In this document: in pieces, positions 58,376 to 64,000 of the stretch
How positions within the stretch are numbered: position 1 is the first letter of the stretch
Layout of the letters: each line of letters begins with the position of its first letter
Assembly: GCF_026262505.1 (NCBI RefSeq)
Contig: NC_067204.1
Location: 124,001 to 188,000 of the forward strand
Length of the DNA: 64,000 nt
Origin: Trichomonas vaginalis G3
Lineage: Eukaryota; Parabasalia; Trichomonadida; Trichomonadidae
Direction of reading: 5' to 3'
Notes under the pieces: model-generated
What the model saw: only the letters and a program-made list of their open reading frames with translations
What the model was told of the DNA's origin: nothing
Database searches by the model: none
Position numbers and translations under genes: made by a program

Positions 58376-59424
58376 ATGACTATTGCTGCATATGCGTATG
58401 AAACAAATGAAGCAAGAAGAGCACATGAACTAGTAAACGAAAACTCAACTTTAACCATTGAAGGCAATGATTTAGTCATTGACGATGGAAAAACTAAAAA
58501 AGTCATTGATTTCGATACTTTTAACACTTATGACCCATTCATTACAACAAGCAAGTTCCCATCATAAATGATGGAACGGTGCAATATATAAATTCTACAG
58601 TAGATGCCTCATTAGTGAAAGTACTGAATGTTCTCATTGAATTGTTAAAGAGCTTTCGATTTGACGACAACATTAAATGCCTAAAGAATTTAGTCATGAA
58701 TGAGAAACAAATTCTCGGCGTTGCTGGTAGCAGTAATGATGTACACCTTATGACATTAGAATATTATAACGAACATAAAGATGAACTGAAAGGAGAGAAG
58801 GGTGACACCGGACCACAAGGAATACAAGGAATACAAGGAATACAAGGAATACAAGGACCTCAAGGCGAAAACGGTTTGGATGGAAAGGATGGAAAGGATG
58901 GAAAAACTGCTAAATCATGGATATGGGACCTTATAAATACTGGTTTAACAGCTGCTTCATATGGAGTTCTTCAATACCAAATCGGAAAGATATGGGCAGT
59001 ACTTGGTGAAGAAGCTTTAGATGACGTTAAAAATGCTTTGAACTTCATTTCAAATGGTTCGGATACTATTAAAACTTTATCTGGTTGGATGCAAGAAACA
59101 AGGAGTCAAATAGATACTGTAAGACGTATAGCAAACAATGCACGTACTGGATTGGATACTTTACGAGAAGCACAAAATACACTAAAGGAAGCAAATGATA
59201 TTCTTGGCTCAGTATCAGACATGCATGAAGATTGGCTTAAAGGTATTGACAAATCTTTAAAAAATCACAGTCAGTCTATTGCTGACTACAAGAAAAGTAT
59301 AGATTTTTTACATAGTGCTATGGACGTACATGATGGAAGCATAAGGAACTTACTTAATGCTAACAATAACTTACCAGGAACTATTAAAGCATTTATAAAG
59401 TCCTTTGTAAAACCGGTGCTCTAA
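58376..59424 (+). CDS. collagen-like fibre or linker protein (fossil)
   Basis: The N-terminal ~130 residues (MTIAAYAYETNEARRAHELV onward) are followed by a collagen-type Gly-x-y segment of about 14 triplets (GEKGDTGPQGIQGIQG and GLDGKDGKDGKT), then ~170 residues of helices, with a coiled-coil-like end (SIADYKKSIDFLHSAMDVHD). This is the layout of trimeric viral fibres. It directly precedes the tail-fibre gene, so the two may form one attachment apparatus. Appears broken about once. Confidence 0.65.
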
Positions 59425-59435
59425 CATTTAGGTCT

Positions 59436-61091
59436 TTGAGAGCAAGAGCATTGAAGTCAAGAGATGCAGAAACTCCAACAGAACCTACAGAAGGAACTGA
59501 AACAACAGAAACTCCAGAAGAACCACCAAAACCAACAGCTAATGAAATATTGTTCGAATATTTTCCAAGGTACTCTGTTCTCATTGCATACATTCAAGAA
59601 ATACTTAAGAAAGCAGACTTGACTTTAGGAGATGATGAAAGTTCTGTATATCTTTCGTTCCAGTTTCAAATAGCAGAACTTTTGAGACAGATATGCTTAA
59701 TGTATGACAACATCTCTGATTTCACAAGATATGATGACGACCATGACCCCGAACACGGTGAAGAAGAAGTTTTACAAACATCCATTAAGACAGGAAAGGT
59801 TTTAACTCAAAGTCTCATTATTGACACCAAAGATGGCGAAGTGGACGTTCTTCAAGAGCTGAAGAAAAATACTTCTTCGGGAGGTGGTGGTAGGCATGAA
59901 CTTGAAATAAATGAGATAGAAGAGAAATTAGCCGAAAAAGCAGATAAAGAACATAAACACAATATCTCCGATATAAATGAACTTCAAGCTACATTAAATA
60001 GTAAAGCGGACAAGAACCACGTTCATTATATAACTTCAGACGAACAGATTATAACGGACTACCATGGATATTTAACACGAAGTGATGAAGCGAAGACAAA
60101 AAATGTTAATGAAAGAAGATATAAATACATTCGTGCTAAAGGTTATGACATAAGCTGTACTGTACAGTATGATGTAGCTAAAGCACCAGAAGCATTTGGT
60201 TATACCGGTGAAATTTATGCCTCTACTTTCAATGTTAACGGTGTATTAGTTGAACCAAGATTTACTTTGAGAGTTAAGTCAAAAATAACGTTTGAAGATG
60301 CTATTAAAAGTAAAGCTGACAAAGTTGAACTCGAAGCAATGAACAAAGTTTTGAAATCTCATAAACACAACATCTCCGATATAAATGAACTACCAGCAAT
60401 GTTAGATAAGAAAGCTGACAAGAACCATACACATAAATCCTTCACTACTGTTAGAGCAGACGACATAATATTGAACTTTGACCTTGGTTCAAGTGCACCA
60501 TTAGAAAATCCAAGTACAAGCGTAAAAGATACTCTTAACAATTTAGATAAGAGTTGCAGGAATATCGAAGATCATGCCAGAAACTTTGAAGCATATGAAC
60601 TACCAGCAATGTTAGATAAGAAAGCTGACAAAACAGAGCTTCAAACATTAAAGACAGAAATACTTCAAACATTATATCCCATTGGTTCTATTTATACGTC
60701 AATGAACTCAACAAATCCAGCAACAGTTTTAGGTTTTGGTACATGGCAGCAGATTGTAGACAAATTCTTATACTGTGCTAACTCTTCAAAGCAAACAGGA
60801 GGTTCGAAGAAAATTACTGAAGCAAACCTTCCACCGCACACTCATACAGGAACTACAAACTTTTCTGGCGACCATAGCCACTCATTAAGAGACCACCCAT
60901 TATACAACTCAGAGTATGAAGCTGGCAATGACGTTTTATCTCCATCTTATAACAATGCAGCAAAAAAGACTTTTCGACCAACTGAACCAGGAGGAAATCA
61001 TTCACATACTTTCACAACAAATCCAACAGGCTCGGGTGCAGATTATATGCCACCATTTGTGACTATATTCGCATGGTACCGCGTTCAATGA
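59436..61091 (+). CDS. tail-fibre-like protein with phage gp10-type tip
   Basis: About 550 residues. A Thr/Glu/Pro-rich N-terminus (TPTEPTEGTETTETPEEPPK) is followed by a stem with repeated HNISDINEL(Q/P)A(T/M)L...KADK-HxH modules, and the C-terminal tip YPIGSIYTSMNSTNPATVLG with FGTW, GGSKKITEANLPPHTHTGTT, several H-x-H pairs and MPPFVTIFAWYR. The tip matches tail-collar/gp10-type domains of tailed phages. The first in-frame ATG is late and the frame is open a little upstream of 59436, so the start is uncertain. Tip is close to that of 2286-3543, while the stem is largely different. Confidence 0.75.
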   Translation: MRARALKSRDAETPTEPTEGTETTETPEEPPKPTANEILFEYFPRYSVLIAYIQEILKKADLTLGDDESSVYLSFQFQIAELLRQICLMYDNISDFTRYDDDHDPEHGEEEVLQTSIKTGKVLTQSLIIDTKDGEVDVLQELKKNTSSGGGGRHELEINEIEEKLAEKADKEHKHNISDINELQATLNSKADKNHVHYITSDEQIITDYHGYLTRSDEAKTKNVNERRYKYIRAKGYDISCTVQYDVAKAPEAFGYTGEIYASTFNVNGVLVEPRFTLRVKSKITFEDAIKSKADKVELEAMNKVLKSHKHNISDINELPAMLDKKADKNHTHKSFTTVRADDIILNFDLGSSAPLENPSTSVKDTLNNLDKSCRNIEDHARNFEAYELPAMLDKKADKTELQTLKTEILQTLYPIGSIYTSMNSTNPATVLGFGTWQQIVDKFLYCANSSKQTGGSKKITEANLPPHTHTGTTNFSGDHSHSLRDHPLYNSEYEAGNDVLSPSYNNAAKKTFRPTEPGGNHSHTFTTNPTGSGADYMPPFVTIFAWYRVQ

Positions 61092-61150
61092 ACGCGCTTG
61101 AGCCTGCTTTGCGGCTTACCGTCTTGAATAAAATCTTTAACTTTACATAA

Positions 61151-62230
61151 ATGAGCTTGAAAGAAGTATTCGAACAACATCCATGGAGGTCATTTAAGAA
61201 GTTCAATGAAGCTGCAAAGAGTTGGGGATTTACTAACAGAGCTGAAGTGAAAAGGTTCTTTGACAAAAATGTTGTACATCAAACAAAAATAAACCCTTAC
61301 GACTACTTTTTACCAATTTACTCCAACGCTCCTGACGCATACCAATTTGACACTCTCATTCAAAGCAGAAAAGGAGGACATAAACCATTCCTCATCTTCA
61401 TTAAATGTTAACACTCGTAAAGCATATGCATATCCAATGAAAAATAAAGGAACTCGTGAAGTGTTAAGAGTTTTACAAAAGTTTGTAGCAGAACATAGCC
61501 CAAGTACTTTAACATCAGACCAAGACAGTGCATACCTCAGCAATGAAATCACAGATTTTCTCATTAAGCATAACATAACTCACTACACTACTGAAGACCA
61601 TAACCATAACAACTCGGCATCATAAACCGCTTCATAAGGACGCTCAGAGATTTAAACAAGAGCGACTTTACCGAAGAAACAATGAACATTTTCTCGAAGT
61701 ATATAATTCCTCAACGCATTCTACAACAGGCCATACACCAAATTCAATGACACAACAACAAGAAGAAAAGTATATACAAAGAAACGAAGTCAAACACAAA
61801 ATATCAGAAATTCAACACAATTTACCCTCATTCCTGGAACAAAAGTTCGTGTAGTTCTTGACGACAAACCGTTGACAAAGAAACGTTTAATGTTAAGTCG
61901 AAATTATTATATCGTAGACTCTACGCAAGTAATGGATATCTTATAAAAGCTGCTGACGACTCCATAGCGTTTTACCCTCGTCATAAATTAGTTGAAAGTA
62001 GTAATGGCAAACTTGCTGAAACCATTGACGAAGCAAAGCGAGGAGTGGTTATTGAAATACTTGACTACAACATAAACGATGACACTTATAAAGTAAGATA
62101 TGAAGGAGGCGTTGAAGATGTTATACCATCTAAGAACTTGAGAGAGTCGAAGCCAACACATCTGGGACCATTAGAGCGGGAGTACTGGAAAGACAAAAAT
62201 ATGCCAGAAAGAATAAGAAAATTCTTCTAA
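61151..62230 (+). CDS. Maverick integrase, second copy (fossil)
   Basis: Recognisable pieces of the same integrase type as at 1330-2289: an N-terminal region beginning MSLKEVFEQHPWRSFKKFNE, the core block DAYQFDTL, the LTSDQDSAYLSNE block, an EDHNHNN region, and a C-terminal SH3/Tudor-like tail (DDTYKVRYEGGVEDVIPSKN). It keeps an N-terminal domain not seen in the left copy. It looks broken about three times. It follows the tail-fibre gene on the same strand, unlike the left element where the two are convergent. Confidence 0.75.
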
Positions 62231-62268
62231 ACTTTTTCATTAGATGTAAATCAGACAAAATATATTTT

Positions 62269-62316
62269 AGGTGAAGAGGTGAGATCTCACCCGTTTTCTC
62301 ACCTGTTTTTTCACCC
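62269..62316 (+). promoter_or_regulatory. five-half-site cassette, GGTGA type, upstream of 222-aa gene
   Basis: GGTGA at 62270 and 62278, GATC spacer, TCACC at 62287, 62299 and 62311: steps 8, 9, 12, 12, identical to the GGGTA cassette at 6070-6115. Followed by GTGAATTTTCATGAATTTCC. It lies ~85-130 bp before the ATG of the 222-aa gene. Confidence 0.6.
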
Positions 62317-62399
62317 CCGTGAATTTTCATGAATTTCCTTAAGATAGAAAAATAAAGTTAGTTTTATTTTTATTTATTTTTTTATTTTGTATAAAAGAT

Positions 62400-63068
62400 A
62401 TGATTTCAACAATCGGCACAACAACAATTCAAACAACAACAGCACCAAACTCGTTAGTCATGAATCCAACGTCAATGTTAGTAGAGATGAAAAACTTCAT
62501 TCCTTCTTCATTTACTTTCGAAACAAAAATCCAGAAGATAAAGCAAGAACTTTTAACAAGTAATTTAGACTGTAGTGCGAAAGATGAAACAAATGAAGAA
62601 TATCTTTATGAAATGCAGGACATTATTGACCATTTGCCTAAACTACCTGAAATTCAGCAGCAAAAACTAACTATTCCTGAATTCGACGAAATTGAAGTCA
62701 AAGCAACTGACTCAGTAGAAATTAAGAAATTCATACGTAAAGTAAATTATGAATTCCTTGGTTTTCATTGCAACCATAAGGTTATGGACAAAGATTGCGA
62801 CATGGTTTATAAAAACATTTCTGACATATATAAATCTGAGGAGTTTAAGACTTACGATAACTTTGTTTCATTAGTTGCAAAATGTGTTTGGGAAATAAGA
62901 GATAAAGATAGAAGAGGCAAAGTATGGAACAAACAAATAAGACCCGCTATGTTTGAGATGAAGAGAGCAATTGACGCTTTAGTTGTTTTAGCTGGTTTTA
63001 TTTCAATGTATAACGCAAAAATGAACCCGCAATGTTCAAAATGTAAAGCAGGAATAAAGAAAATATAA
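62400..63068 (+). CDS. 222-aa Maverick protein flanked by two cassettes, unknown
   Basis: The complete frame starts MISTIGTTTIQTTTAPNSLV after a TATA-like leader TTTTGTATAAAAGAT. The N-terminal ~60 residues are Thr-rich, then an acidic segment (DETNEEYLYEMQDIIDHLPK), a helical basic region (YKNISDIYKSEEFKTYDNF, RDKDRRGKVWNKQIRPAMFE) and a C-terminal CSKCKAG. A forward GGTGA cassette lies upstream and an inverted one ~270 bp downstream, so this is the best candidate in the window for a protein linked to that site, though this is inference from position only. Confidence 0.6.
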   Translation: MISTIGTTTIQTTTAPNSLVMNPTSMLVEMKNFIPSSFTFETKIQKIKQELLTSNLDCSAKDETNEEYLYEMQDIIDHLPKLPEIQQQKLTIPEFDEIEVKATDSVEIKKFIRKVNYEFLGFHCNHKVMDKDCDMVYKNISDIYKSEEFKTYDNFVSLVAKCVWEIRDKDRRGKVWNKQIRPAMFEMKRAIDALVVLAGFISMYNAKMNPQCSKCKAGIKKI

Positions 63069-63152
63069 CTACTCAGTCAAAGAGATAGAACGTATGCGAA
63101 ACGACTATGGCAGACTTAAAGAAAGAAGCAGAAAAGCCAGCAGAAGATTAAA

Positions 63153-63269
63153 ATGGACATGTTAGCATTTCTGAACAAAAACTATCCAACAGCAGAAGAT
63201 TTCTTCTGTCTGACGTCAAGAAGAAGTATAAAGAAACCTTCGTATTGTTTTAAAATTTTGACATACTGA
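63153..63269 (+). CDS. possible 38-aa ORF
   Basis: MDMLAFLNKNYPTAEDFFCL then a basic end (TSRRSIKKPSYCFKILTY). Coding-like in composition and between two better supported features, but short and unsupported by any family. The sequence before it (63.07-63.15 kb) is also Arg/Lys-rich when read in frame, so it may be a remnant of a larger gene. Confidence 0.25.
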   Translation: MDMLAFLNKNYPTAEDFFCLTSRRSIKKPSYCFKILTY

Positions 63270-63338
63270 CAGAAGAAATAGAAGCTACGAATTGTTTTAG
63301 GATTTCAAATATACATCGTACAATTCATGTAAAACGCT

Positions 63339-63386
63339 TTGTGAAAAAAGAGGTGAAAAAACAGGTGAGATCTCACCTCTTCACCT
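63339..63386 (-). promoter_or_regulatory. five-half-site cassette, GGTGA type, inverted copy
   Basis: TGTGA (one mismatch) at 63340, GGTGA at 63352 and 63364, GATC spacer, TCACC at 63373 and 63381: steps 12, 12, 9, 8, the exact mirror of 62269-62316. Flanked on the outside by AATATATATTTTTGGTC, as the inverted cassettes of the left Maverick are. Confidence 0.6.
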
Positions 63387-63620
63387 CAATATATATTTTT
63401 GGTCAAAGCTTCCACGAGAGAAAAGATTCCTCATTCGCTAAGGATTCAAAAATGAAAAAATCATTGATTTCGGCTGAGAAAAACAGAAAAACAGCAAAAC
63501 CCTTTCTCAAGGAAATAAAGAAGAAATAAAGTAAATTTTTTATTTATTCCCGTGGAAAATAGAGCACTTTTATGACACTTTTTATTCACGACAAACAAGA
63601 CAAACAAAGAAAATAAGAAA

Positions 63621-63706
63621 ATACGGCGCTGCCGCGGTTCGAACCACAGACACTAACCCCCATAACACCACCTTAGACCACTGTGCTACGTAGCCTGTCG
63701 ACATAA
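63621..63706 (-). tRNA. degenerate tRNA-like sequence (not a functional tRNA)
   Basis: On the minus strand the sequence reads like a tRNA in places: a D-arm-like GTAGCACAGTGGTCTAAGG and a T-loop-like GGTTCGAACC at the right distance, resembling eukaryotic Leu-type D-arms. However the T stem, anticodon stem and most of the acceptor stem do not pair, so no anticodon can be assigned. It is probably a decayed tRNA or tRNA-derived fragment. Confidence 0.3.
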
Positions 63707-63815
63707 GATTTTTATAAATTGCATATTTGACGTAAATTTATTTCCATCTGGCTTCCCACCGCATAAGATATTCATACGTGTTTGTAAGATTCATTAAACT
63801 TCTTTTCTATTGCAT

Positions 63816-63998
63816 CTAATCTTGCGTTATTTTTTTCAATAATTGTCTGTATTCTTCATCATCTCCAGCAGTGTTTGGGTCTTCACGTTTAAAATATTCA
63901 TTGTTAACCAATTTTTTATCTACAAATTTTATTAGTGTTTGATTCACTTCGTTATGATAACGGTCATATTCTTTCAATACGTAAGTGAAGACAAATGC
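63816..63998 (-). CDS. partial open frame at right window edge
   Basis: About 60 codons open from the window edge (AFVFTYVLKEYDRYHNEVNQ, then TLIKFVDKKLVNNEYFKRED) to a stop at 63816. Charged and helical. Could be the 3' end of a Maverick or host gene; family unknown, N-terminus outside the window. Confidence 0.35.
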   Translation of the reverse strand, partial: AFVFTYVLKEYDRYHNEVNQTLIKFVDKKLVNNEYFKREDPNTAGDDEEYRQLLKKITQD

Positions 63999-64000
63999 GT

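Larger units (their letters stand above)
50825..63541. mobile_element. Maverick/Polinton element, right copy (fossil)
   Basis: Contains virion-type Gly/Ala-rich protein, candidate capsid proteins, packaging ATPase, collagen-like protein, tail-fibre protein, retroviral-type integrase and several unknown genes, in the tight mixed-strand layout of trichomonad Mavericks. The part from 53.9 kb on is well preserved with few breaks per gene; 50.8-53.8 kb is hardly readable. No DNA polymerase B gene could be recognised, perhaps lost in the unreadable part or the gap. Half-site cassettes of GGTGA type lie at 53.8, 62.3 and 63.3 kb. Confidence 0.85.

Noticed and set aside
63621-63706. Functional tRNA gene
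   Set aside because: Anticodon stem and T stem do not pair and only four of seven acceptor pairs form, so only a degenerate trace is supported.

Overview
The window looks like genomic DNA of the parabasalid Trichomonas vaginalis or a very close relative. It is AT-rich and packed with mobile elements typical of that genome: Maverick/Polinton remnants with integrase, packaging ATPase and phage-like fibre genes, IS481-like (IS481EU-type) DDE transposons, and hAT-like transposases. I found no confident host housekeeping gene. All calls were made by eye from the sequence, with no database search.

Layout. (1) 1-7.2 kb is a piece of one Maverick. It has compact minus-strand genes, an integrase, a tail-fibre-like gene, a D12-class adenine methyltransferase, and a cluster of short repeats and protein-site-like cassettes at its right side. 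(2) 7.2-12.05 kb starts with a hairpin and a 57-nt T-run, followed by two different IS481EU-like transposase genes. One of these carries a 30-bp minisatellite encoding a Q/L/S/A-rich segment. A solo chain of three abutting palindromes lies at 8.7-8.9 kb. (3) 12.06-18.39 kb starts with a small two-ORF element, then a 5-kb inverted repeat. Each ~1.1-kb arm is itself a chain of about 15 distinct hairpins, and the arms enclose a decayed hAT-like transposase. (4) 18.4-24.4 kb is AT-rich DNA with a second, nearly whole hAT-like transposase and several isolated palindromes. (5) 24.4-50.8 kb is a ~26-kb satellite built from 12/24-bp units organised in ~549/504/334-bp higher-order repeats. It is clean up to ~43.8 kb, then full of small indels up to a 25-N gap. 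(6) 50.8-63.5 kb is a second Maverick: a poorly readable left part, then virion-type genes, ATPase, a collagen-like gene, a tail fibre, an integrase and a 222-aa gene. A degenerate tRNA-like trace and a partial open frame close the window.

Two things stand out as possibly undescribed. First, both Mavericks carry a cassette of five 5-bp half-sites in the same geometry (two on one side and three on the other side of an inverted pair with a 4-bp GATA/GATC spacer). All copies in one element use the half-site GGGTA and all copies in the other use GGTGA, which looks like an element-specific binding-site code. Second, the 12-18 kb structure is palindromic at several nested scales, with a paired change in one hairpin suggesting that the palindromes themselves are maintained.

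Gene organisation in the Mavericks is very tight. Four head-to-head gene pairs are separated by only 16-17 bp of near-palindromic DNA, successive genes are separated by ~19 bp with an identical 17-bp leader, and stop and start codons abut or overlap. This fits the very short 5' leaders known for trichomonads and suggests an element-specific initiator.
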